Part shown: positions 1-5,701 of the stretch, in pieces
Layout: each line of letters opens with the position of its first letter
How positions within the stretch are numbered: position 1 is the stretch's first letter
Source: Clostridiales bacterium
GTDB lineage: Bacteria > Bacillota > Clostridia > Christensenellales > CAG-314
Assembly: GCA_003537755.1 (NCBI GenBank)
Contig: DPQS01000024.1
Coordinates: 1-5,711, forward strand
Reading direction: 5' to 3'
DNA length: 5,711 bases
Notes under the pieces: model-generated
Seen by the model: only the letters and a program-made list of their open reading frames with translations
What the model was told of the DNA's origin: nothing
Database searches by the model: none
Position numbers and translations under genes: made by a program

Positions 1-43
1 GGGGTGGCGAGGTGTTACCCTACAGCGACATCTGAACGAGGGC

Positions 44-165
44 GCGGCTGGGTAGGCTACCTACCATTAAACTATAATACCCGAAGTGAAGCGAGCCAGC
101 AGGCGTTCGCACGTAGGGTAATTCCTCGACAGGACCCCTTACACGTACCCTCGCTCTTCGGCGAC
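44..165 (+). repeat. Diverged ~122-nt interspersed repeat, copy A
   Basis: This stretch aligns with the reverse complement of 5581-5701, with one single-base gap and about 88 of 122 columns identical by hand count. The best block is AATTCCTCGNCAGGACCCC (120-138), which differs between copies at one base. A second conserved block is at 44-66 (20 of 23 identical). It can fold in several places: 44-50 with 100-106 (six of seven pairs including one G-T wobble, one G-G mismatch), TCCT/AGGA at 123-126 and 131-134, and TCGC/GCGA at 151-154 and 161-164. It begins 15 bases beyond the stop codon of the dehydrogenase gene. The strand given is the one on which copy B shows a C(UUCG)G tetraloop; the true transcribed strand is unknown. 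I do not recognise it as a named RNA or repeat family. It could be an interspersed repeat, a structured 3' element or a non-coding RNA. Confidence 0.75.
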
Positions 166-180
166 AACACATTACACTTA

Positions 181-1401
181 CTAATTCTCTTCCGCACTAA
201 CAAGTACCGATTTCAGCACGTCGGCAAGCGCATCCGCACCCATTTCAAGCGGCACAGGATACAACGGATTTGCTTCCTTGTCGGCGTGGGCGGCAAGCGC
301 AGGAATGTCTTCTTCCTTAATGCCTGCCAGTTTGTTTGGCAATCCGAGTTCCGCATTAAGGCTGTCTATGCTTTCAACAAACGCTTTTGCGGCGGCTTCG
401 TCGCTGTCGTAGTCATTTGCAACGCCCGTTATCCGCGCAAGTTTTGCAAGCGGCCTGTACGCAGACTTGCCGTATGATTCAAGTACCCTTGGCAACAGTA
501 CGGCATTAGCCAATCCGTGAGCCGTGCCGTAGGTGCCGCCCAAAGCATGTGCAAGCGCGTGTACGTAGCCTACATACGCACGGGTGAAAGCCAAGCCGGC
601 AAGGTACGCAGCATGTTGCATGTTTTGCCGCGCGGCAAGATTTGTGCCGTTTGCGGTTGCTTCGGCAAGGTTGCCATAGATCAGTTTGACAGCTTCTTCC
701 GCATGTCTGCGTGTGGCGCGAGTATTCGACTTGCCTATGTACGCTTCAACTGCGTGCGTCAGTGCGTCCATACCCGTCGTCGCCGTCAGAAACGGCGGCA
801 AGCCGACGGTAAGCGTCGGGTCCAGCACAGCATAGTGCGGCACAAGGCAAAAGTCATTGATTGCATACTTGTCATGTGCGTCGGTGTCGGTAATGACGGC
901 ACACACAGTGCACTCGCTGCCCGTACCTGCCGTTGTAGGCACCGCAACAAACGGTGGCAATTTTTTGCGCACTTTCAGTTGACCTTTCATCCGATTTACA
1001 TTTTTTTTCGGGCGGACAACGCGCGCACCGATTGCCTTGGCGCAGTCCATGGGTGAACCGCCGCCAAACGCCACAATTCCGTCACACTTGTTGTCAATGT
1101 AAAGTTGCCGTCCTTCCTCAACCTGCTTCACGGTAGGGTTGGGTAACACGCCGTCGTACACGGTCAATTCCAGTTTGCCATTTGCGCCTTCAAAAAAGAC
1201 ATCGAGCGAATGCCGCGCGACAGCAGTCTTACTGCATACTACAAGCGGACGAGTAACGCCTTTTTCCGCCAGAAAATCGGCAAGGCTTGCGAAACTGCCG
1301 TCGCCGCTCAGTATCTGCGGCTCTCGCCACGGCATAAAAGCCATTGCGACATACAGTGTTTTTTGATAAATTCGGCACCACGCTCTGCGCAAAAAATTCA
1401 T
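181..1401 (-). CDS. Iron-containing (group III) alcohol dehydrogenase
   Basis: The 406-residue product is a cytoplasmic NAD(P)-dependent oxidoreductase that interconverts alcohols and aldehydes or ketones, probably in fermentation; its exact substrate cannot be read from the sequence. Visible family motifs are GGGSPMDCAKAIG (residues 113-125, nucleotide binding), PTTAGTGSE (155-163), GMDALTHAVEAYIG (210-223) and HALAHALGGTYGTAHG (281-296). By comparison with FucO, the metal ligands would be Asp212, His216, His281 and His295, and all are present. The length is normal for the family. The N-terminus carries about 25 residues before the core, ending in MPWREPQILSG, as I recall in some clostridial members of this family. 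An ATG at 1416 is in frame, but it would place the GGAGGTG ribosome site inside the coding region, so the start at 1401 is preferred. The gene is expressed alone from its own promoter; no U-tract terminator is visible after its TAG stop. Confidence 0.95.
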   Translation of the reverse strand: MNFLRRAWCRIYQKTLYVAMAFMPWREPQILSGDGSFASLADFLAEKGVTRPLVVCSKTAVARHSLDVFFEGANGKLELTVYDGVLPNPTVKQVEEGRQLYIDNKCDGIVAFGGGSPMDCAKAIGARVVRPKKNVNRMKGQLKVRKKLPPFVAVPTTAGTGSECTVCAVITDTDAHDKYAINDFCLVPHYAVLDPTLTVGLPPFLTATTGMDALTHAVEAYIGKSNTRATRRHAEEAVKLIYGNLAEATANGTNLAARQNMQHAAYLAGLAFTRAYVGYVHALAHALGGTYGTAHGLANAVLLPRVLESYGKSAYRPLAKLARITGVANDYDSDEAAAKAFVESIDSLNAELGLPNKLAGIKEEDIPALAAHADKEANPLYPVPLEMGADALADVLKSVLVSAEEN

Positions 1402-1404
1402 TTT

Positions 1405-1411
1405 CACCTCC
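1405..1411 (-). promoter_or_regulatory. Ribosome binding site of the alcohol dehydrogenase gene
   Basis: The minus strand reads GGAGGTG followed by AAA and then ATG at 1401, a near-perfect Shine-Dalgarno sequence with five bases between GGAGG and the start codon. This decides the start, because the upstream in-frame ATG at 1416 overlaps this site and has no comparable sequence in front of it. Confidence 0.85.
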
Positions 1412-1420
1412 GTCATGCAA

Positions 1421-1449
1421 CGAAAAAGTGTATACGTATACGTTTTTCG
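1421..1449. promoter_or_regulatory. Palindromic operator-like sequence at the dehydrogenase promoter
   Basis: The centre GTATACGTATAC (1430-1441) is a perfect 12-bp palindrome. It is flanked by CGAAAAA on the left and TTTTTCG on the right, so the symmetry extends over 29 bp with one extra base in the left arm. It covers the predicted -10 box and transcription start of the dehydrogenase gene, the classic place for a repressor site. Part of it (GTGTATAC, 1428-1435) fits the GTNTANAC pattern known for HutC-type GntR regulators, but that match is short and may be chance. As RNA it could also form a hairpin if transcription began further upstream. Confidence 0.5.
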
Positions 1450-1456
1450 CCGACAA
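1429..1456 (-). promoter_or_regulatory. Probable promoter of the alcohol dehydrogenase gene
   Basis: On the minus strand a -35-like TTGTCG (1451-1456) is followed by a 16-base spacer and a -10-like TATACA (1429-1434). Each box matches consensus at four of six positions, so this is a moderate promoter. Transcription would start near 1422, giving a leader of about 20 bases that contains the ribosome site. The -10 box lies inside the palindrome at 1421-1449, which suggests repression by a dimeric regulator. Confidence 0.5.
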
Positions 1457-1668
1457 AAACAGGTTTTATTCCGTAGGCAAGTTTCCTTTTTTCGGACTAC
1501 TCAATCATATCTGCAGCAACGCATAAAGCACAAAAAAACATCGTCGAGCGCGTCCGCACACACAAAAGTGACATTTCAATGCGGTTGAAACGTTGTTAGC
1601 ACACAAAAATAATATTTATTTTACCACAATAACGCCGCATTGTAAATAAAATGCGCCAAAGCAAACAA

Positions 1669-1700
1669 AAACGTCCCGTCGAAGTAACGACAGGGCGTTT
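1669..1700 (-). terminator. Probable intrinsic terminator of the MORN-protein gene
   Basis: Positions 1669-1681 pair with 1688-1700 around a six-base loop, with one G-U wobble (1674/1695) and one C-A mismatch (1677/1692). On the minus strand the hairpin runs into a T-rich tract (TTTTTGTTTGCTTT). It lies about 100 bases beyond the MORN stop codon and upstream of the dehydrogenase promoter, so it should separate the two transcripts. The plus strand also has a T-rich tail, so bidirectional action is possible. Confidence 0.7.
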
Positions 1701-1801
1701 ATTTTAATTAAAATCACGGGTTAATTCAGCCGACACTGACAACCTTAGGGATGTCAATTCCGTAACGACGGATTAAAGAATTCCGATTTCAAGTCGTTGC
1801 A

Positions 1802-3268
1802 CTAACTTCTTTTAATTACGTCGGCAATTTCTCCGTTGCGGAATTCTGCAACAGCCCATTCGCCGTTTCCGAAGTGCGCCGTGCCGCGACCGTTGCGCTT
1901 GTCGTTTGCCCATTCGCCGTCGTACCAGTCGCCGTCACCCATATACAGGCAACCGTGTCCGTGAAACTCGACATGTTCGTTAAGTTCGCCGACATACGCG
2001 TCGTCGCCTACAATCATAAGCGCTACACCGCTGACTTTACCTCCGCGGAAATTGCCGTAAAGGCGCATTCTCTTGTTTTCGTACAGGCCGTAGCCGCATT
2101 GTTCGTTGTCACGGAAATTTCCCGAATAGCGGCTGCCGTCGCTACAATTGAATTTGCCAAAACCGTCGGCAACGTAGTGCGTTTCTTTTTTCGTACCGAA
2201 CAGACCGCTCTTTTGGACCTCATCCCTGTGCTGACCGACGTAAACGCCATCATTGAAAGTGATTTCGTCCATGATGTTTGCCGAAACGGCTTTCTCTATG
2301 TCGTCGCTGTCAAGAAACGTGCGCACGACTTCGCCGTCGCGATACTCGTTGAAACGCCAACTTCCGTCTGCATAGTGGTACACGCCCAGTCCGTTGCGTT
2401 TGTCATTGCGGTACTCGCCTTCAAACCAGTCGCCGTCATTCCAGTAGTATTTTCCGTAGCCCTCGAAGTTGCTGTCCACAAAATCGCCCACGTATTTGTC
2501 GCCGTCGGGATAGCGGTACACACCATGTCCGTTGCGCACGCCGTTTACAAAGTTGCCTTCAAAACTTGCGCCGCTGTTGAAACGGTAAATGCCCTTGCCG
2601 TGACGTTTCCCGTTGTCGTTAAACTCGCCCGTGTAGGTGCCGTTGTCATATGTTTCGGTGCGGATTTTGCCGCCTGTTTGCGTAGACTGCGATGAAGTTG
2701 ATCTGCTACCGCTGTTGCCGCTGTTACTGCTGTTACTGTTGCTACTGCTGTTGCCGCTGCTTGCGTCTTCCGAACTGCGTATACGGCGCACCAGTTTGCT
2801 GTCGGCAAACTCGCCGTAGACCCAACTTCCGTCGGCATAGTGATAGGTGCCCAATCCGTTTCGTTCGTCGTTGTGCCACTCACCCTCGTACCAATCGCCG
2901 CTTGTCCAGTAGTAGTTACCTCTTCCCTCGAAATTACCGTCGACAAAGTCCCCTACGTACCTGGCACCGCTTGCGTAGTAGTAGGTACCTTTACCGGTAC
3001 GCTTGTTATTGCGATATTCGCCTTCGTATCGAGTGCCGTCACTGTAAGTGAACACGGCAAAACCTTCGCGGTTGTCGTGGTTGAAGTCACCGCGGTATAC
3101 CGAACCGTCGTCGTAGTAGTACGTACCCTGTCCGTGCATATCGTTATGATACCAGTCGCCTTCGTAACGCGCACCGGAGTCCCAGCAATATGTTCCCTTG
3201 CCGTGGCGTTCGTCCAGATCGTTGACATCACCTATATAGTACCCGTTTTTGTAATTTTGTCTTGCCAT
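1802..3268 (-). CDS. MORN-repeat protein, three-module, 488 residues
   Basis: The protein consists almost wholly of MORN repeats (pattern YxGxWxxGxxxGxGxxxxxxG, about 22-23 residues), roughly 15 in number. Module 1 (about residues 11-163) has six repeats plus a terminal cap; a Ser/Asn/Gly-rich linker follows (about 165-200); module 2 (about 205-320) has four repeats plus cap; module 3 (about 336-488) is more diverged and has a charged non-MORN insertion near 348-366. Each module ends alike, with a GDWYEGEW-type strand, NDKRNGLGTYHYADGSW and an acidic cap such as EFRDGEVVR. There is no signal peptide, membrane segment or enzyme domain, so it is probably a cytoplasmic beta-repeat scaffold. MORN repeats mediate protein or lipid contacts in eukaryotes, but their bacterial role is poorly known and none is inferred here. 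The ATG start at 3268 is preceded by GGAGG (3278-3282) at nine bases. It is transcribed divergently from the mutase gene. Confidence 0.9.
   Translation of the reverse strand: MARQNYKNGYYIGDVNDLDERHGKGTYCWDSGARYEGDWYHNDMHGQGTYYYDDGSVYRGDFNHDNREGFAVFTYSDGTRYEGEYRNNKRTGKGTYYYASGARYVGDFVDGNFEGRGNYYWTSGDWYEGEWHNDERNGLGTYHYADGSWVYGEFADSKLVRRIRSSEDASSGNSSSNSNSSNSGNSGSRSTSSQSTQTGGKIRTETYDNGTYTGEFNDNGKRHGKGIYRFNSGASFEGNFVNGVRNGHGVYRYPDGDKYVGDFVDSNFEGYGKYYWNDGDWFEGEYRNDKRNGLGVYHYADGSWRFNEYRDGEVVRTFLDSDDIEKAVSANIMDEITFNDGVYVGQHRDEVQKSGLFGTKKETHYVADGFGKFNCSDGSRYSGNFRDNEQCGYGLYENKRMRLYGNFRGGKVSGVALMIVGDDAYVGELNEHVEFHGHGCLYMGDGDWYDGEWANDKRNGRGTAHFGNGEWAVAEFRNGEIADVIKRS
2357..2494 (-). repeat. 138-bp direct repeat inside the MORN gene, copy 2
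   Basis: This segment encodes residues 259-304 and aligns without gaps with 2822-2959. The two 46-residue products share 36 identical residues, starting at YVGDFVD and ending at YHYADGSW. It marks duplication of a two-repeat unit plus the start of the module cap. Confidence 0.8.
2700..2765 (-). repeat. Triplet-rich low-complexity tract encoding a Ser/Asn/Gly linker
   Basis: On the minus strand the codons alternate among AGC, AGT, AAC and GGC, giving a Ser-Asn-Gly run (about residues 169-190) within a longer Ser/Thr/Gln/Gly linker reaching residue 200. It joins MORN modules 1 and 2 and is probably flexible. The near-repetitive triplets could slip during replication in steps of three without breaking the frame. 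Confidence 0.75.
2822..2959 (-). repeat. 138-bp direct repeat inside the MORN gene, copy 1
   Basis: This segment encodes residues 104-149 and pairs with 2357-2494. Both copies are exactly 46 codons long and start and stop at the same residues (YVGDFVD to YHYADGSW). A third, more diverged relative is the C-terminal part of the protein, beginning near residue 425. Confidence 0.8.
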
Positions 3269-3306
3269 TTACGTCCGCCTCCAAGCCAATATTTATCTTT
3301 TGTTAT

Positions 3307-3335
3307 ATTATATACTACCCAACCCCGTTTGTAAA
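3307..3335 (-). promoter_or_regulatory. Strong sigma-70-type promoter of the MORN gene
   Basis: The minus strand shows TTTACA (-35, 3330-3335, five of six consensus bases), a spacer of exactly 17 bases and TATAAT (-10, 3307-3312, six of six). Transcription would start near 3300, leaving a leader of about 32 bases with GGAGG at 3278-3282. This is the best promoter match in the window and predicts well-expressed housekeeping-type transcription. Confidence 0.85.
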
Positions 3336-3503
3336 TAGTTTTGAATGTTGTTTGACTTGTAGTCGGTAATTATTTTTTTTGAAGGTCAACCATTGCGCTT
3401 TTCATCGGCAACATCAATTATCTTCGACAGTAAACTACGGGTTTGCAATCAGTTGTCTGTCGGCACCGTCGCGACAATTAACATTTTACGTTCTTTTCGC
3501 CCA

Positions 3504-3545
3504 CATGTTACTTTACCGAACTCCCGCATGTTACTTTACCGAACT
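3504..3545 (+). repeat. Tandem 19-bp direct repeats upstream of the mutase promoter
   Basis: CATGTTACTTTACCGAACT occurs perfectly at 3504-3522 and again at 3527-3545, separated by CCCG, giving a 23-bp period. The pair lies about 60-105 bases upstream of the predicted mutase transcription start, a position typical of activator sites. No known regulator motif is recognised in it. It may equally be a local duplication without function. Confidence 0.85.
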
Positions 3546-3571
3546 ATTTTTAACAAGCCGTGTCAAAGCAA

Positions 3572-3600
3572 TGTACATTTTTGCCGAAAAATGCTACAAT
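3572..3600 (+). promoter_or_regulatory. Probable promoter of the phosphoglucomutase gene
   Basis: TGTACA (3572-3577, four of six to TTGACA) is followed by a 17-base spacer and TACAAT (3595-3600, five of six), with an extended -10 TG at 3592-3593. A TATAAT overlaps just downstream at 3600-3605 but has no good -35 partner. The start point would be near 3607, about 57 bases before the chosen start codon and downstream of the earlier in-frame ATGs at 3571 and 3604. Confidence 0.65.
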
Positions 3601-3653
3601 ATAATGCGTTGTAAAATAAAACCCGAAAATAAGCCAAAAAAATTGACCCGTTC

Positions 3654-3659
3654 GGAGGA
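3654..3659 (+). promoter_or_regulatory. Ribosome binding site of the phosphoglucomutase gene
   Basis: GGAGGA lies five bases (counted from GGAGG) before ATG at 3664. It fixes the start there rather than at the in-frame ATGs at 3379, 3571 or 3604, which have no comparable site and would add a leader of non-family character. Confidence 0.9.
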
Positions 3660-3663
3660 AGTT

Positions 3664-5313
3664 ATGAACGAAGCAAAACAAAATTACCTGAACTGGCTGG
3701 ACAACGTAACCGACGAGGCTACTCTTGCCACGCTTAAACAAATGACCGAGGTTCAAATTACCGACGCATTCTACAAAGACCTGGAATTCGGCACAGGCGG
3801 CATGCGCGGCAAAATGGGTCCGGGGACAAACTGTCTTAACGAATACACCATTGCTAAGGCAACACAAGGCTTGGCAAACTACATGAAGGCGCACGGGCTG
3901 ACAACCGCCGCAATCACATACGACTCGCGCCTTAACTCGCGTGAATTCAGCAAAAAAGCGGCGGCTGCACTTGCGACAAACGGCATTGTCGTACACATCA
4001 CCGACGACTGCATGCCCACGCCGTTTCTGTCCTACGCAATACGCACACTCGGCGCGGACATGGGCGTAAACGTGACCGCCAGCCACAACCCCAAGGAATA
4101 CAACGGCTACAAAGTGTACGACAACACGGGCTGTCAGGTGCTTGATGACGTTGCCAACGAAATTACGTCCTACATCGAGAAAGTAAACCCATTTGAAGTG
4201 GACTGTGACAACTACGACGACCTTGTTGCCGACGGTTTCATCTGCCCCGTAGAAGAAAAGTTGATTACCGCCTACACAAACAGAGTGTTGCAGGAAAGTC
4301 TTGGCTCGGCAGATGGCGTAAATGTCGTATATACGCCGCTTAACGGTGCAGGTTACGCCGTAGTACCTGCAGTTTTGCGCAAAATAGGTGTCGGTGAGTT
4401 GCACATCGTGCAGGAGCAGTCAATGCCCGACGGCAACTTTACTACCTGTCCCTACCCCAACCCCGAAAAGATTGCCGCGCTGGAACTTGCAATCAGACTT
4501 GCAAACGAAACAAACGCAGACGTTGTCGTAGCCAATGACCCCGACTGCGATCGCCTGGGCGTTGCCGTCAAAAAGGAAAACGGCTTCGACGCGCTGACAG
4601 GTAACGAAGTGGCAATACTGTTTGCCGACTACATTCTGTCGTCGCGCAAGGCAAACGGCACACTGCCGACAAAGCCCGTAATCGTAACCACCATTGTTTC
4701 CACCCCGATGGTAAAAGCCATTGCCGCAGACTACAACGCAAAAATTGCCGAAGTGCTGACAGGTTTCAAGTACATCGGCAACGTAATTAACGCCCTTAAA
4801 GCAATTGGCAAAGAGGACAACTTCGTATTCGGCTTCGAGGAAAGTTGCGGCTACCTCAAGGGCACATACGCGCGCGACAAGGACGGCGTCGTGGCAAGCA
4901 TGCTTGTTTGCGAAATGACTGCCCACTACAAAAAACTCGGCGTAACTCTTTACGAACGTTTGCAACAACTTTACGCGCAGTACGGCTACTACGAGCAACG
5001 CCTTGTAAGTTACCGCTTCGAGGGTGCGGACGGCGCGGTACGCAAGCAGCAGCTGCTTGACGAAATCCGCAATTCGCCACTTAACGACCTTGCCGGCAGC
5101 CCTGTCGTCGGCGTACGCGATTTGCTTAAGCCTACCGACCTGCCCAAAGCCGACGTACTGATTATGACGTCGGAGGACGACTGCAAATTGGTAATTCGTC
5201 CCAGCGGCACCGAACCGCTTATCAAATGCTACCTCATGGCGCACGGTGACCCGTCGGACAACGACCGCAGACTTGCGGCAATGCAGAAACAATTGGATGA
5301 GATTCTGAAGTAA
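3664..5313 (+). CDS. Phosphoglucomutase/phosphomannomutase (alpha-D-phosphohexomutase)
   Basis: The 549-residue cytoplasmic enzyme interconverts hexose 1- and 6-phosphates (glucose, possibly mannose or a pentose phosphate), linking glycolysis to nucleotide-sugar and storage or envelope glycan synthesis. All four hallmark sites are intact: TASHNP (residues 138-143) with the phospho-serine Ser140, the metal loop DPDCDR (292-297), the sugar-specificity loop GFEES (390-394) and the phosphate-binding RPSGTEP (512-518). The N-terminal GTGGMRGKMGPG (43-54), the SVVGVRD-like segment SPVVGVRDLL (479-488) and the overall length fit the PgcA/PGM2-type branch rather than the shorter GlmM or ManB branch. 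The family assignment is secure; the preferred sugar is an inference. The start at 3664 follows from the ribosome site. It is monocistronic as far as visible, divergent from the MORN gene, and followed by a long hairpin. Confidence 0.96.
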   Translation: MNEAKQNYLNWLDNVTDEATLATLKQMTEVQITDAFYKDLEFGTGGMRGKMGPGTNCLNEYTIAKATQGLANYMKAHGLTTAAITYDSRLNSREFSKKAAAALATNGIVVHITDDCMPTPFLSYAIRTLGADMGVNVTASHNPKEYNGYKVYDNTGCQVLDDVANEITSYIEKVNPFEVDCDNYDDLVADGFICPVEEKLITAYTNRVLQESLGSADGVNVVYTPLNGAGYAVVPAVLRKIGVGELHIVQEQSMPDGNFTTCPYPNPEKIAALELAIRLANETNADVVVANDPDCDRLGVAVKKENGFDALTGNEVAILFADYILSSRKANGTLPTKPVIVTTIVSTPMVKAIAADYNAKIAEVLTGFKYIGNVINALKAIGKEDNFVFGFEESCGYLKGTYARDKDGVVASMLVCEMTAHYKKLGVTLYERLQQLYAQYGYYEQRLVSYRFEGADGAVRKQQLLDEIRNSPLNDLAGSPVVGVRDLLKPTDLPKADVLIMTSEDDCKLVIRPSGTEPLIKCYLMAHGDPSDNDRRLAAMQKQLDEILK

Positions 5314-5322
5314 GCAATAATA

Positions 5323-5368
5323 TATGGGGAAGGGGGAACTTGTTGTAACAAGTTTCCCCTTCCCCATA
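5323..5368 (+). terminator. Very long stem-loop after the phosphoglucomutase gene
   Basis: Positions 5323-5344 pair with 5347-5368 over 22 bp, with a single G-U wobble and only two nominal loop bases (in practice a loop of four to six). It starts ten bases after the TAA stop, and its base carries a GGGGAAGGGG/CCCCTTCCCC run. Its position suggests termination or 3'-end protection of the transcript. There is no U tract after it on either strand, so it is not a textbook intrinsic terminator; a palindromic repeat is the alternative. Confidence 0.6.
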
Positions 5369-5580
5369 CCTCAACCCCTTCAAAAACTTTGGTTAGTGGC
5401 GGATATTTAGTTTGTTTATCGTTATTAAGTTTTAATGTAGTTGTACGGTTTGCACGGTTGCACTGTATAAAATGACGTTAACGTTTTATTCAAAATAGAA
5501 CTTTTTCAAATCACATTAAAAGTCGAATGGAATAAGCCTTTTTATGGGCGCCGAGCAGTGGGCGTGCACCCACTACAAAG

Positions 5581-5701
5581 GGCACCGAAGTGCGTTAATA
5601 TGTGCATGGGGTCCTGCCGAGGAATTGCCAATATGGGAGCGGCTGATGCCTCGCGCCGCTTCGCCTAATGTGGTTTTTTGGTAGGTACGCTTCCCAGCCG
5701 C
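5581..5701 (-). repeat. Diverged ~122-nt interspersed repeat, copy B
   Basis: The minus strand of this segment aligns with 44-165. It can form a perfect 7-bp stem between GCGGCTG (minus strand, 5701-5695) and CAGCCGC (5645-5639), a TCCT/AGGA hairpin at 5612-5623, and GCAC-UUCG-GUGC on the minus strand (5582-5593), a stable C(UUCG)G tetraloop. Relative to the nearest gene, both copies lie downstream of a stop codon and in the same relative orientation, reading GGGGTCCTGNCGAGGAATT in the sense direction of that gene. No known RNA family is recognised. Confidence 0.75.

Larger units (their letters stand above)
1417..1801. other. Intergenic region between dehydrogenase and MORN genes
   Basis: This AT-rich gap of 385 bases holds the dehydrogenase promoter and palindrome at its left end and a terminator-like hairpin at 1669-1700. 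Small symmetric elements are also present: TTTCAA/TTGAAA at 1574-1590, a perfect 14-bp palindrome ATTTTAATTAAAAT at 1701-1714, and TCCGT/ACGGA around an AACG loop at 1759-1772. I see no convincing small gene or RNA gene in it. Confidence 0.6.
3269..3663. other. Divergent intergenic region between MORN and mutase genes
   Basis: The 395-base gap holds the MORN ribosome site and promoter on the left (to 3335), an A/T tract near 3370-3378, then about 120 bases with no recognised feature apart from a weak TTGTC/GACAA symmetry (3453-3477). The tandem 19-bp repeats (3504-3545), the mutase promoter (3572-3600) and its ribosome site follow. Open frames run through it, including an in-frame extension of the mutase from 3379, but they lack ribosome sites and recognisable protein character. 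Confidence 0.6.

Noticed and set aside
4..477. A 157-codon plus-strand open frame at the left edge
   Set aside because: It runs through the repeat and then antisense through the dehydrogenase gene, with no ribosome site or domain.
1574..1590. Small TTTCAA/TTGAAA hairpin in the intergenic region as a regulatory site
   Set aside because: A 6-bp AT-rich symmetry is expected by chance in such DNA and it is not placed at a promoter.
1874..2695. A 273-codon open frame on the plus strand, antisense to the MORN gene, and similar antisense frames at 2840-3334
   Set aside because: They mirror codon bias in the MORN gene, giving monotonous Val/Ala-rich products with no ribosome sites or recognisable domains.
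3379..3663. A 95-residue N-terminal extension of the mutase
   Set aside because: The predicted promoter lies inside it, the ribosome site points to 3664, and the extension resembles translated intergenic DNA, including the tandem repeats.
3550..5367. Two long minus-strand open frames (3550-4404 and 4420-5367) opposite the mutase gene
   Set aside because: They are antisense shadows of a gene with all family motifs intact. Their products are Val/Cys/Phe-rich with no family character, and no promoter or ribosome site supports them.
44..5701. The repeat pair as terminal inverted repeats of a transposon carrying three cargo genes
   Set aside because: No transposase or integrase is present, the copies are about 28% different, no target duplication is visible, and the genes are ordinary chromosomal metabolic genes.
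5581..5701. tRNA, tmRNA, RNase P, SRP or 6S RNA gene in the repeat
   Set aside because: I could not find the conserved blocks of any of these (no acceptor/T-arm pattern, no RNase P or tmRNA end sequences).
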